DNA from: Solea solea
Taxonomy: Eukaryota; Chordata; Actinopteri; Pleuronectiformes; Soleidae
NCBI RefSeq assembly: GCF_958295425.1
Contig: NC_081154.1
Location: 5,925,139 to 5,989,138 of the forward strand
DNA: 64,000 nt
Direction: 5' to 3'
The translations under genes and the position numbers were made by a program. Under the pieces are notes generated by a model that was not told where the DNA came from, searched no databases, and saw nothing but the letters and a program-made list of their open reading frames with translations. Below are positions 25,355 to 37,680 of the stretch, piece after piece (within the stretch, counting starts at the first letter, position 1; each line of letters begins with the position of its first letter).

Positions 25355-25760
25355 ATGATATGCTGACTTTTTTCTCACAATATTGTGAATCTTTCTCGTA
25401 ACGTTCCAACTTTTCTTGTAATATGACATCTTTCATAATATTACTAGAAATAGTCATAATATTACGATATTAAGACTATTTCTAGTAATATTATGACTTT
25501 TTCACATAATGTGACCTTTTCCACTTAATATTCAGACTTTTTATTGTAAATTACGACTTTTTCTTTTAATATTGTATCATTTCTCATCATGTTTTTTTTT
25601 CCTCGTAATATTGCAACTTTTTCAATAATATGACTTTTTCTCATAATATTGCAACTTTTTCTCATGACTTTTTTCTAATAATATTCCGACTTTTTTCACA
25701 TAATATTGCAACTTTTTCTCGTAATAATACGACTTTTTCTTGCAATATTCCGACACAAAG
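25355..25760 (+). repeat. Long tandem TTTTTCTCATAATATTGC array
   Basis: About twenty degenerate units of roughly 20 bp alternating CTTTTTCTCATAATATTGC-type and TCGTAATATNACGA-type words. The Lys/Tyr/Glu-rich open frame on the minus strand (25622-25858) is a product of this repeat. A perfect hairpin occurs inside at 25434-25495. Confidence 0.85.
25434..25495. repeat. Perfect inverted repeat, 22-bp arms, 18-nt loop
   Basis: The left arm at 25434-25455 (CATAATATTACTAGAAATAG plus TC) is matched base for base by the reverse complement at 25474-25495. The surrounding units are degenerate, so a mismatch-free palindrome here suggests a recent inverted duplication of one unit. Confidence 0.95.
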
Positions 25761-27049
25761 TTCAGTTTGATTATTAAATTTAACTTTATTACCATTATAG
25801 TCAACAAATAATCATAATTTGATAAAACAGTCAATTTAATTAGAGCGCAACGTATCAATCTCCACTGTTTGGCTGAGGTTATGGGGGGTTTTTTTTTAGA
25901 AAAAAAGAAAGTGCAAAAACAGCCTTGAAAAGCAATTAAGTTTCAGCAAAACAAATGTTTTCATGTTCCAAAGAGTCTTACTGTAAGTGGGTGTTATGTT
26001 AATGTGCCTGCATTCTTGTACGTGTTTATAGGATATTAGGGATTAACTCAAGATGCCAGCTGCATCTAAAACTGTTTTCCAGTAATGTTAGCTGACATTC
26101 TAGCTGCTTGTCTAACGCTGAACGCAGACAGTGAACAGTATTTCATTAGACAAGTGAGAGATCCCAGCTCCAGAACCATCGCGCCGCTCTGCAGGAGAGC
26201 GCGGGCAGCGGCGTGAGCAAGAGCGACGGTGACTGCTGATACAGTTTAGACCCTGAATTAATATGCATTCTCGTCAAAAGAGCGAGTCTGAAACAAAATC
26301 AGGAGCCAAAACATATACAGGCTCTGAGCAGACGTATGTATGTTGACAACGGTTGTTCCAACTTTGCCCCACAGCAGCTCTCAAATATGCTTCTCTTACT
26401 AAAACACATGCAGACTGCTGACTCCTCCAGGTCAGAGGTGTAGCGTTACACTCTGGCTGCCGGACAAAACTGCTCAGACTGAAACAATAACGGCATGACG
26501 CAGCGTGTGGATGGACAAAAAGACAGACAGACGGAGGAGGGGGAGCTGAAGGGATTTAGAAACATGCAGAATGAGCGGAGGACTGAAGATGGAGGTGGTC
26601 AGAGTGGGATTGAAGCGAGACAGGTGGACACACACGATGCGAGATAACATTCAGTGCATTTACATACAAGGCTTCCTACCATCTATGTACTTTAATGCAA
26701 GTGGCAGAGGATAAGCTCTGTCTTCTCGTCAGTCCTACACATGTACCGACCTGGATTTCACCATGAGTTTGAACCTGTGGTGGTTTTTGTTTGTTGTTTT
26801 TTAATTTCCAGGTCATAGCCCCAGGGGTAAAAAATTCAGAGCATAATGCAAAGCCCCCCAGGTCAGCGTTGGTACAATGAACTACATGCACAAAAAAAAC
26901 GTCATTTCAAATGTTTACTCAAATATAAGCTGGCTCCTTTATTTCCAGTCAGTTATCATTACGGGGAACCCTCAGTAGGATCTGTGCCACAGGTGCACCC
27001 TTAGTAAATTGCCGTGGGAATAATACACAACTCTGTATATGGACATCCT

Positions 27050-27069
27050 GGGGGGGGGGGGGGGGGGGG
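27050..27069. repeat. Poly-G run (20 nt)
   Basis: Uninterrupted G run. Confidence 0.95.
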
Positions 27070-27212
27070 TGTTTACAGGTCACATCTTCAGGTTTTACAA
27101 AATGCGTATTTATACAGTTGGTGAATTGCCTACAGGTTGTGTTGAAAAAAGGCATATAAGACACTCTCTATTGCACATTATTTTAGACTTGTAGCATAAA
27201 TATAACATAGTA

Positions 27213-27254
27213 ATGGAAAAAAGCAACTTAATGCTCTGTGTTCTAAGGGTTAAG
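27213..27254 (-). mobile_element. piggyBac-like MITE end (TTAACCCTTAGAACAC)
   Basis: On the minus strand the text is TTAACCCTTAGAACACAGAG followed by CATTAAGTTGC. TTAA plus CCCTTAGAA is the start of a dispersed fish element resembling piggyBac termini. Only one end is recognised. Confidence 0.4.
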
Positions 27255-27266
27255 GTATTGTTAGTG

Positions 27267-27310
27267 ATCAAAATCTTATATATATATATAAATATATATA
27301 AGATTTTGAT
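27267..27310. repeat. Perfect inverted repeat, 19-bp arms, 6-nt loop
   Basis: ATCAAAATCTTATATATAT at 27267-27285 is the exact reverse complement of 27292-27310. The outer 10 bp are not simple TA repeat, so this is more than a microsatellite. A single strand could fold into a long hairpin. Confidence 0.95.
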
Positions 27311-29264
27311 ATATATATGTATATACAGTAGAACAGTATTTCTAATTGGTCTCCATGTACCACCAGAGAAAGCTTGCGTACCACTGGTGGTACACGTACC
27401 AGGGTTTGAGAACTGTGGATCTGAAACATTAACATTGTCTTCTTTTAATAGTTCCTTTTGTAGTTAGCCTTGAAGGATTCATGATGAATTGGAATTCAAA
27501 TTCAAGCATCGTGAGGGGACAACATGGAGCACCGCCGTGAGCGGCCTCCGCAAATTAACGTTGCTAAAAACTCTCGGTAACTTCAGCGGACACGGACTGT
27601 AGAAACATCTCAGTGTCATTGGCTGACAGTTTACCAGAAATAGTAGTAATTTGACTCCCGAATAACACATTATCTGGGTGTTTTAGTCCAGCTTTGGGAA
27701 ATTCGATTAGGTACAGTTTTTAGTCAGACATACAGTATATGTATATATTTTTTTTTTTTTTTTTTATAAAAGTCCAAACTTTTTAATGGGATTATTTGTT
27801 TTTTCTCATGTCATGTAAACACACCGTCTGTCCTCCCTGCAGTGATTTATGTGCAGAGGAATACACCACAGAGTAGCTCTTACAAGCACTGCAGCTGAAT
27901 TTGGAAGTCATGTTTTACACCATCGTCCCCGTCTCCCACTTGTTTTCCCACATATGGATGTGATTTCTTCATCATCTTTAAGGATTTGTGAGATGACAGC
28001 CAGACAGAGAGAGAGAGTCTGAGGAATTAGGTTCTGCTGCCAAAACATGACACTCGGGGTACGAGACGCCGTGGCTGGCGAATTATGCACTGACAAACAA
28101 AGTGACAGCTCAAGCCTCCATGTTGCATGTTTTAAGCCCAGCTTAGGTTCTGTGAAATGTTGCCCTGGGTCAACATTCTGCCCCGCCTTTGTCTGCTTAT
28201 TATTATTTCTCTTTAAAGACCCAATGTCAATCAAGAGACAATAACCTTCAGAGGAGAGCTGGAATTGCCATTTGGGGAAATTTTATGGATTGACGTCGGC
28301 TTCGCCAACATGCCATCCAGCCCTGGTGAAGTAGCCCAAAGACAAGAGTGTGAACCTGGGACTAGGATGGAGGACATGCAGGCTGGAAAGGCCCCGTGTA
28401 CTGATGGTTTAAGGAAAAGAAAGAAGTAAATGTTCCGAAAATAAACCACAGAAATTATTGCAACCCCTGGGAAACATGTTAAAAGCTCATAAAAACTAAA
28501 GTCTGCTGTAATACATGAAGCTATAATGGGGATTCATTTCACAGATTTCTCTTTTATTATTATTATTTTTCACTTGCAGAACATTTTTTCTTCACTTTTC
28601 AACAGGACCTGGCAAGTTAATGAGAGACTGGCAACCTCAAGTGTTACAATGTAGGAATCCTAAAAAAGACAGATTGTACAATTACAGTCTTAGCCATAGG
28701 TGTGAGCCTTTAGTAAAGCTCACACTGGCCGCACATGTAGCCTAACCCATAGTCATGCCAGAAATCTCACATACTATTACAACTCCCAGTACATTAAAAG
28801 TCAAAAAGTAGAGTATTTTATAAAATGTAACTGCCACAGAGTGAAACTGTGACTTAATTGTTGGGAAAGAGCCAGTGTGCAGCAGATGTTGTTGTATATC
28901 ACAAGAAGTAAGTTTAAGAGCTTGTAAAGGGCCTAATTCTTAATGTTGAGAAAACAAAATTCTCAGCAATAAACCAAGTTTTAGCAAATAGGACATTGTC
29001 CAAGTCCTATATTACAAGATGGCATTAATTTCTCTTAAGCTGAGCGTAAATTCTGACTTATTTTGTGCCTTCGTTTAACTTTAGAACATCAATGTGTCAA
29101 TGAAAGTAGGCAATTTATAGGGCAATGAGTTAGCATTAGCAAAAACCTTGTTCTTTATATTCCCAACAACTGTTTTTCCTGAATGTATTACTCATCTTCT
29201 TCAATCTTGTTTTCTACCACAAACGTATAACTTTACTGATTGAGTAAAACTACGTGACTATTGC

Positions 29265-29687
29265 TTATTATGGTCTGTAATATTTCACAGTTAGCATTAG
29301 CTTAAATGCGACCAGTTGGCTACAGCAACCACAGTAACTTGACCATATGTTCTTGAGATTCTGTAATATTTGGTATTATAGCTAGCTAGTAGCTCGTTAG
29401 TGTTTAAATCATACATATTTTGAGAATCTGTAATATTTTATGGTTAGTGTTAGTTATAGTTGGTGTTTACATAATAGCAATAGGCTACAGCAGCCAGCTA
29501 GCTTGACCCTATTTTCATGAAATTCTGTAATATTTCATAGTTGGTGTTTGTTATAGTCAGTTATAGTTAGTTAGTGTTAGCAACTGTTTCATAGTTAGAG
29601 TTAGCTCAAATACTACCAGTCATCTTATTGGCACTATTTTCTTGAAATGCTTTAATAATTTATAGTTAGTGTTTGTTATAGTCATAG

Positions 29688-29745
<58 letters not shown>

Positions 29746-29925
29746 GTATATATATACATATATATAGTTGGTTAGTGCTTAAATTATACCAGTAGGCAAC
29801 AGTAGCCTGGTAACTTTACCCTATTTTCTTGAAATTCTGTTATGTTTTATAGTTAGCATTAGCTGAAATACTAACAATAATCTATGGCAGCCATAGTAGC
29901 TTGACCCTATTTTCTTGAGTATTTG
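29265..29925 (+). repeat. Degenerate long-period tandem array with internal (TA)n
   Basis: The phrase GACCCTATTTTCTTGAAATT followed by CTGTAATATTTCATAGTTAG recurs in variant form at about 29340, 29417, 29502, 29632, 29817 and 29902. It is joined by 'TAGTGTTAGTTATAG' and 'CAGTAGGCTACAGCAGCC' blocks. Spacing is irregular (about 75-185 bp). A pure TA tract occupies about 29690-29740. Confidence 0.65.
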
Positions 29926-32900
29926 TTAGCAGAAAAACAAGCGGAAAAACATAACTAACTAACATAGTTAACATCAAAAGCCTTGTAGTGTCCTGTGGCA
30001 AGTTGCACATTCTGCTCATTTTAATGTAAAAAATATAAAGACTCCCAATTTCTTCTTGACATCCACTGTGTTGACAATCCAGCATAAAAACGAATGTACC
30101 ACAAAAGTGCCTCTGCTGCAAAAGTAACATATCAGAAAACACCCACACACATGCAACACTGGGCCATGTCTGGTCAAATTGGAGCTGAGAACGGTCTGAG
30201 TCAGAGAGAGAGAGGCAGGGGCACGTTGGCTACCGAGGTCTGCTCTGCGTTCAGCCTAAACGCTTGTGATGGACTTCGCTTGAAAAACGACATGGTGTTG
30301 AAGCAGTAGAAATCAAGACCCGCTGGCACGATGTGTTGTTTTAACTGCCGGGCAGGGGGAAGGAGCTCTATAAGAGCAAGAACATTCCTCCTCCTCCTCC
30401 TCCTCCTCCTCCACAATGATAGATGGACGGTAACTCTCGCAATTCATCTAGCTCTTGTAAAACACTCGCAGAGACAAATTGGGGAGAGAGCGCTCTCATT
30501 TTAGAGCCAACAACAAATCTCTTCCAGTCTTGTCGTCTTCCTCTTTTCCTTCCTTTGGCTTTCATCTTCAATGTTACTCCACACACTTGACCCAAGGAAG
30601 GGAATACATGGATGTAGTTTCCGATTTAATTGATTATTAGTAGTTTTAATGCGCGGCGATGGCAAATTTTGCACAAAGTGTACAAAATGTACATTATATC
30701 ACTTTAAAAAACATATCAAATTCATAACAATAACATGTCAGTGTCACCGTTCACTCTCCGTCCTGGAACCAGTCCCCTCATACTGACTCAAAGGTGATGA
30801 GAGCCGTGATTGATCAGCTTTTCCAGCAGGAAATGAGAGGGCATCTCTCAGAGGCCTGTTTAAACAGTGGGTTATACGGTTACAGCGTTGTTCCAGGACA
30901 GACTTTCACGTGACGGGCCCGGGCCCGGCCCGCGTCGCTCACCCGGCCGACGTGAGTCATACTTCCCTACCAGGTCCTCGTCTCTGAGGTGTTCCTCGCA
31001 TGCAAGCGTGTGCAGAGAAACATGAAGGTCTGCTTGCACTGCCGTGTTTGCATGGATGTCCATTTTTAATGGTGCATTATATAGATGTGGATCTAAAGTT
31101 GGTTTTGAACATAAAATAACATTCTGCTTCATTTTTGGCTGCTTTTTGGGGACAACATACACAAGATGTGAACATATACAGCATTTCATACCACATTTTA
31201 AGTTGCATGTAAGTTTTTAGGCGCATATTTCCAGCAAATACAAAACTTTCTTGTCGCCGTGTGAATGCACATCCAATGTTCAGACACTTTTTAGCTCTGG
31301 TTTGGTCTCCACCAATGATATAATGTGGTATTACTACCATAGATCAACACTTGGTAATATGTTTAAAGCTTTAACGTTTTATTTGCTCTTCCTACATAAA
31401 ATCCAAATGCTGACAGGCTTTCACAACATTGCCCTACACAAAATCTTCACTAGAGTCCAACAAAGTCAGTGAAAAGATGACTTCTGGGTCTCTTGCGGAA
31501 TATCGTCGCTCAAAGAATGACATGAACAAACCAACAGTGAAACAGCAGCGAGCAGCAACTTTAAACCACGACACAAGACCAAGCTGCTCATTTTAAATCA
31601 AGGCCTCTGCATCTTTTACATAATCCACATTGCCTCAATTTCATCCCGCCCCCCCCCCCCCCCAAGTGTGAAACAGCATAATCAGCAATTGGATTATTGG
31701 ACATTAAAACTCTCCACTAAGGGTCATTTTTTTATCGACCCTGACTCATTTTACGTTGACGACCAATTTCAGTTTTACAATAAAGCAAATGCGGAACAAT
31801 AATATTAGCGATAATAAGGTATATTTGACTTACTGGAGCAGCTGGTTTTGCTCTACATGATACACGAGTTTGAAATGACAACCAATATTTGCAGCCAGTT
31901 GGCTTCTCCGAATAATAAATGATGTGAAATATCCTGGAAAGAAAGATTTTAAAAATGCTCATTTAACTGTCCAAGTTTGCTAATCTGCCTATTTACTGAA
32001 ACTTTTCAAGACCAGAGGAGTTTTTCCTTCGTACAAATCTTCATGTATTATGTGGGAAAATATGCTCTTCCATAGGCTAAGAATGTGGTTTGGTGCTGAG
32101 GCGGCATTGTTACTGTCGGCTTTAACTTCCTCATGCGCCCCCGATGACACATGTGCACCGCTAATTAAAAGGAATCCACGTACTGTGCAGTCACAGACGC
32201 GCATCCAAAGATTTCACCAGAGCAATTAGGGTCTGGATGTTCCCGGCATCCACATTAACGTTAGCCCCCCCCAAAAATACACCTCATCTTAACAATTACA
32301 AGCCCTGACAAAAAAACAAAAAAACAAAAAAACACTGACAGAAGACAGGAAAAGAGCTGTGGCAGAAAAAAAAGAAGCAGTTTCTCTCTTTTAATTCAAA
32401 CCAGACGTCCATATCTGCGACTGGTTTCTGCGGCCGCCTCGTCCACCGAGGCAGAACCGGCGCAGCACAGGATAGCGGGGCAAATGAAAGCCACAGTATT
32501 AGTCTCCCCAACACTGCATATTAATCAGCATTTAATAAAAGGAAAATAAATGCCCTCCACTCCAAATATTATGAGTGTGACGCTACCTTTATTTTTATTT
32601 CGCTGCAGGTTTTTCCTCGAAAAAAAAAAAGAGAAAAAATTTTAAATAAACAGCCGTGGTGAAAGAAGGAGGGAAGGAGGGATGACTGTGGATTTATGTG
32701 TGTAAAAAAAAAAAAAAAGAGAGAGAGAGAAAAAGAAATTCTGAAATTAAATAAACAGGAGTTGATGAGGAGCGGGGGCTTTTGACACGCTGTGCTTCGC
32801 CTCGTTCAGGTTCGGGGAGAACGGCGGCGGTTTACGACTCCAGATCCGTGTCGCAGGACACAAAGTTTCCATGTTGGGGCAAGTGGGCGGCGTTCCAAGC

Positions 32901-32929
32901 CGCTCTCCTTTTTTTTATTTTTTTTTTTC
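29926..32929. other. Intergenic, no gene seen
   Basis: Mixed sequence. Contains a CCT triplet run (30387-30412), a G+C-rich patch with GGGCCCGGGCCCGG at 30917-30930, an isolated TTTGGTCTCCACCA word near 31300, and C and A runs (31649-31663, 32704-32718). No coding region is supported. Confidence 0.5.
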
Positions 32930-33260
32930 CACATATGTGATTAAAGCAAACATGGAAATCACCCCCGAAAATGGTTACACTGGCTTTTCTAACATATGGG
33001 AGTGAGAAAAAACCTCAGCGGTTGTTAAGACGTATGGATTGATAAAGTTGTGGTTGGAACGTAAAAGCTTTGATTGAGACGTCTGCACAGATTTCCGACA
33101 TGTAAGCCGCTTAATGCACTTGGCGACATCTATTTATTACATATGAGTGGGTAAATTTGCATTATTTTGAATAATAAAAGAATATTGACAACATGTACTT
33201 GCTTGTCCTGGCAGAGCACGGCTCTGGAGACAAATGTCTTTCTTTCACCTTTACATACTT
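32930..33260. promoter_or_regulatory. Candidate non-coding regulatory element
   Basis: About 330 bp free of simple repeats, A+T-rich but complex, with TCF/LEF- and homeobox-type words (CTTTGATTG, TTTGCATTATTTTG, GATTGATAAAG). Its texture resembles conserved non-coding DNA around developmental genes. This is a by-eye impression; no alignment was possible. Confidence 0.25.
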
Positions 33261-33289
33261 GACATAGAAATACAGTCGAGGAGCGAAAA

Positions 33290-33480
33290 ACAGGAATTTG
33301 CACAGTCTGAAATGATGGATTTCCAATTGAAATGCCAGTCTGTAAATTGAGTAGGTTTAAATCAATAAAGAAAGAGCCGTGTCAGGGAAAAGCGGCCATT
33401 TTATCACCGAGTGCCCAGAGTAAAGTGGTCCAAAAGTAATTGGACAGATACTGCGAGGCATTTTTCCTTCAGCACACAAA
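33290..33480. promoter_or_regulatory. Candidate non-coding regulatory element
   Basis: Complex low-repeat sequence with GGATTTCCAATTGAAATGCC, TTTAAATCAATAAAGAAAG and GTCCAAAAGTAATTGGACAG, the last being an imperfect palindrome (GTCCAAnnGTAATTGGAC). It resembles a conserved element. Inference only. Confidence 0.25.
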
Positions 33481-33760
33481 TAACGTTCTGGCCAACGATC
33501 GGGCTTGTGCTCCTCGCTCGGCTGGTTTGTTTCCCAATGTTTTTAAGTTTCCCAGGACATTCTGTGATAGATTTCTTGAGCTTTTGTTATTATCTTATCC
33601 ACTTCTTTTCTCCTCAAAAACTCTTTTTTTTTATGCATAAAGCAGCCAACTGAAAACCAACTTCGCAGTCAAGCACCATTTGAGCCCGAGAGTCATTTCA
33701 CCGAGTTCTTTAAAAGTGATTATTTTGGTTATTAATCATTGGGAGAAAAATCATCATCGC

Positions 33761-33792
<32 letters not shown>

Positions 33793-35427
33793 CCCGAAGA
33801 TGAGTCCAAACTCATTTTCGCTCCTGGATAGTGAGGACAGAAAGGAAAGAAAAGAAAATTAAGTAATAACGTCCCTTTCTCCAGTTACTGTCAGAAAGAT
33901 GTTTTGCATGCGAGCGCTGAGATGATCCAGACGGCAGAATCTCTGCACAAGTGTGAATGTGACCACTGGAGCCGGTTTAAATCGCGTCCTGTTGTCACAA
34001 CATGGATCAATAAAGGTTAAATTAAAACTTTAGATCTACTATGCGACAGGTGAGAGCCACCAGCTCTGGTCTTGAAAATGAAAATGAAGCATAATGCACT
34101 GTGCAGATCATTAAAAAAAAAAGGGGGGGTGTCCATGAGTGCGAACAAGTCCAACACACACTCGCTCGGATGCCACACTGCTGCACACACGCTGACACAC
34201 TGCAGCCCTTTTCTACCTGCAGGCTCAGCTCGCCGCTCTCATGTTACCCGCGTTGCCTTCGTGTGAGTGTAAAGTGTGTTCATATGCTCCGGAGAGGGTT
34301 GAGATTGGAAGGAGACTGTTTTCACAGTGATAAAAATCACTTGGCACCTCGCGAAGGAGCAGGCCATCGCGGCACGGCACGGGACAGGACGGGACAGCGG
34401 CGCGGCACAGGACTGGAGGGAGCACGTCGCGGGGGGGGGGAGGCGCACAGCGTGGCTCTGGCACCGCCTCGGTGTACAGTGTAGGTCTGAGGTGGACGTC
34501 AGACCCTGCTACCTGACCACCACATTAATAGGTTCCATACTTTATTTTCAGAGGGTGGGGGGGGGGGAGAAAGAGTAAACACTGAAAATAAATAGGAAAA
34601 TACCTTTATTTAATGAAATCTTTACAGTAGCGGCCACTGTAAATGTTGATTTTGTCCTTTATTTGTGCAACTCGTTACTTTTTTTGTGAGAAAATATGTA
34701 CATATGAACAGGAAATCTTAGATCAATCAGCATTTCCTATTCTATGCCACTTATTTAACAAAAATTTTAGTTAAATAAGGTATTTTAGATACAGAATATA
34801 TCTTATAATATGAGCTTGTAATATACGATGCTTTTAGGTCAAATAAATGATCCAACAACATCTATAAAATCTTAAAAGCAAGCCTGTTTTCAACCCACTT
34901 CAAAAGCTTATAGGTTTTTAATGCTATAATGAGTGGTATTACAATCATATAACAACTACAAATGGCCATCAATTATTAATATTTGTCTAATATGGTGATA
35001 CTAGATGCATAGTGAGCTACACAAATGAGAATTTATTTGCATTTGGATGCATCGTTCCATTTGTAATGTGTAATTTCATCTTTTTAACATTTACAGGTGA
35101 TATTGAGCATTGTATCAGTGTGAAACTGATGAAAATCACTGGATGAGAGATCAGAAAATCAAATACACGCAATCTAATATGTCCCCAAACCCCTAAATAT
35201 TACATAAATAGTCACAAATACCACTAAAACAAGTTAACCAAGTTATGTTGAAGGCTGTTAATTAATAGAATTTTTGTAACAGTGTCGGAATATGATGTGT
35301 TTTTAGCAGCTTAATAGTTTAAAATATATAAAATAACTGTATTGGAAGCCACTGTAAAACAAACATAAAGATTTGTAAAAAATTAATTTTCTTTTCATAT
35401 CAAAAATTGGCAAATTTCTTACACCAC
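33481..35427. other. Intergenic, no gene seen
   Basis: Includes GT and GA runs (33763-33792), a G-run (34431-34440), a G-rich run (34555-34569) and a strongly A+T-rich stretch (34580-35420) with no recognisable features. Confidence 0.5.
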
Positions 35428-35612
35428 AATTACATCGGCCAGCCGCCCATTTTGGGATTATTTTCTTTCCTCGAGGACTTCAAGAGAGCCCACTCTGTGT
35501 GTCCCCCACAAAGGACACTTGTGCTACAAAAACCCCTGCGCGGACTCCACGTCGTCTCATGGGAAGTGGGCCTAAGCTTCCTATAAGCCCGTATTACCCA
35601 GACAGACGTCAA
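35428..35612. promoter_or_regulatory. G+C-rich island with inverted SOX pair, candidate sox9-responsive element
   Basis: This 185-bp block is clearly richer in G+C than the 800 bp before it. At 35508-35523 it contains ACAAAG-GACA-CTTGTG, two SOX-type sites in opposite orientation separated by 4 bp. SOX9 binds as a dimer, through the domain N-terminal to its HMG box, to inverted pairs with 3-5 bp spacing. An enhancer under Sox9 or SoxE control is therefore plausible, about 14 kb upstream of the gene. The minus-strand open frame across it has no recognisable domain. Confidence 0.3.
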
Positions 35613-35804
35613 AAGGTCTTAGCTCGTGTTTGTCCTGTGCGTTAACACTATGTACAGAACCAAACGAGTTTATTAAAAAGTGCTAATTCCAAGCAAACAC
35701 CGGGGATTGCCAAAATAAAGGTCTTTGATATGAAACACTGCTGATATATGTTTGGCCCACGCTTGGGAATACCTAATACGTAGGTGTGCATGTGTAGCGG
35801 TGCA
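35613..35804. other. Intergenic, nothing recognised
   Basis: Short unremarkable stretch between two candidate regulatory segments. Confidence 0.4.
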
Positions 35805-35970
35805 GCGGCGCTCCTCCGGTCAGCTGATAGTGGGTGATTTTCTGCACTGTTTGCAGAGGCTTAGACCCAGATTATTAGTCTCTTAAAGTGGACTTGCATT
35901 AAAAAATATAGGAAATAAGGAGCCACACAATGCTAAGGGCTGGCTAAAGGGTGAGGGATTAGCTGCACTC
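35805..35970. promoter_or_regulatory. Candidate non-coding regulatory element
   Basis: Complex low-repeat block including CAGCTGATAGTGGGTGATTT, CCCAGATTATTAGTC and GGGATTAGCTGCAC (bicoid/OTX-type GGATTA word). Resembles conserved non-coding DNA; untested. Confidence 0.25.
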
Positions 35971-36292
35971 CACAAACACACACATACAGAGACTGTGATG
36001 TGTGCTATATATACTGGTTATGTTGAATACTTAAGCTTGGCACAGGCCGGTCTCCGTATCTTCACTCGCAGCCACCTACATCGTCGCTCGACCCTGCCAA
36101 AACCGCACGACTGAATGAGCTTATGAGATGGACAGAGTGTGTACTGTATGTATGGCCCTCTGCTACTCCACCACTCACTCACCACAGTGGGCTGGTACTC
36201 GAGGACAGTGACAGGGGGCCAGTGTTACCTTTAGCCCGGGGGTCATTAATCGCAAAAAAAAAAAAAAGGTTTTTCACTCACAGTTTAAAAGT

Positions 36293-36360
36293 TAGGGCTG
36301 CTGCAATTAGTCGACATAATCAGAGGTGTCGATTATCAAGGATATCGACGGCGAGGTTCG
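36293..36360 (+). repeat. AGGGCTGC-family repeat fragment
   Basis: TAGGGCTGCTGCAATTAGTC is followed by GACATAATCAGAGGTGTCGA and TTATCAAGG. Same family as 1196-1271 (minus), 57386-57490 and 63413-63512. Confidence 0.5.
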
Positions 36361-36579
36361 ATGTCAACGCGTGCAGTGCACTACAGGAAGTGCTGGGGGC
36401 AGTATCACAGCTGTTGTCTTTCATGACAGAGAAGAAGAAGATGGGAAACTTTAGAAAGTATGGAAGCATTTGACTGAAAATAAACCAATGAAACAAGATG
36501 AATGCTAACTAGCTAAGCTACTGTAGTGCCAAACATTGCTGTTAGCTTAGCCAACATAAGTCATTACTGTTTTTATTAT

Positions 36580-36765
36580 TGTTATTTATTGTATGGCTGC
36601 TATTTCTTATGGTGTTTTTATGATTCTAATTTATTTTAAGCTGTTTTATCTAATTTTGAACCTTTTACTTATTATGCCTTTTATTTATTCTGTACAGCAC
36701 TTTGGTCCATTGTGGTTTGTTTAAAGTGCTTAACAAATAAAGTTGGATTGGATTGGATTCAATAA
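36580..36765 (+). mobile_element. Retrotransposon 3'-tail-like fragment
   Basis: Ends in CTGTACAGCACTTTGG, then TTTAAAGTGCTTAACAAATA and AAGTTGGATTGGATTGGATT. This is the same ending as at 14950-15165, with a short tandem GGATT tail. It looks like the 3' end of a non-LTR element; family undetermined. Confidence 0.45.
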
Positions 36766-37680
36766 GTCAAATCTTAATAATTTGGGACAGCCTTAGCTTA
36801 ATATGAAACTATCTTTTAGTCTTCTTTGTCGCAATGTGACTGTTTTATTTTCATTCTTCACAAAGTCGATGCCTCCGTCTTTAAGCCTTCGCTCCAAGGG
36901 GCAATATTTGAATCCTCGGATGGCTCTTCAGTATCAATTCCTTCCTGAAACAAACTGACACTTTCTCCACCCCGTCTTGTTCTCTCTCTGTATCTGATGA
37001 ATAAGACGTCAGCGGACATTCCTGCATTCCTGGGTGTTAGATGCCAGCCCCAGAGAAGGAAACACAATCGCTTGCAGCGAGTTCCTGTCTCTGTTTTGAC
37101 TCGGTCTTCCTCTCTCACTCTTCAGTCTTTGTGTTTTTATGCATCTTCAGTCCCAGTCAAAGCTCCAGTGTTATCTCCTGAGACCAAAAGTCATATAGTC
37201 GGCAAGACGGCCTACACACTGGCATCAAAAGAAAAGTCAATCTGGCATCATGTGTGCTCAGTGTTTACCTGGCACGCTCTTCTTCAGCGGTCGCTTACGC
37301 CCACCCTCGTCACCCTTGAGTCAACATCCCTATTACTTCCCAACGCCGTCCGGTCTCCATCCAGTGTCTGAGGCCAGGTTCCTCCTGCGGTTCCCCAGAG
37401 GCGGCTCACTGGCCTTGGGTACAGTTGAGCCACGAGGCCAGGGTCAGAAGAGGTAAGGAGGAAGTAACTGGAGATTTTTAATTACGAGCCTCAGTGGTGC
37501 GATGAGCAGCGCAGCTCTGAAGAGTGAACAAACCAGGGCTTAGTACGGGTTCCTGAGTGTTTTTTTTACACACTGGGCTTTAAAGCAGCACTTGGCAAAA
37601 GGTTTGATGTAAAAATACATTAATGTTTTCCAACTAAATCTCAAACTGAGGCAGCACAAGAAAATACTGTGCCATCCTCT
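36766..37680. other. Intergenic, no gene seen
   Basis: Mixed sequence without recognisable elements. An open frame at 36997-37371 shows no domain. Confidence 0.45.

Larger units (their letters stand above)
25761..29264. other. Intergenic, no gene seen
   Basis: A+T-rich sequence with a poly-G run (27050-27069), a TA-rich palindrome, a piggyBac-like end (27213-27254) and a T run (27748-27766). The stretch 28195-28315 (CAATGTCAATCAAGAGACAA and following) looks low-repeat and might be a conserved element. No gene is seen. Confidence 0.5.

Noticed and set aside
25622..25858. Lys/Tyr/Glu-rich 78-codon minus-strand frame with repeated EKK-YY units
   Set aside because: Direct translation of the TTTTTCTCATAATATT tandem array.
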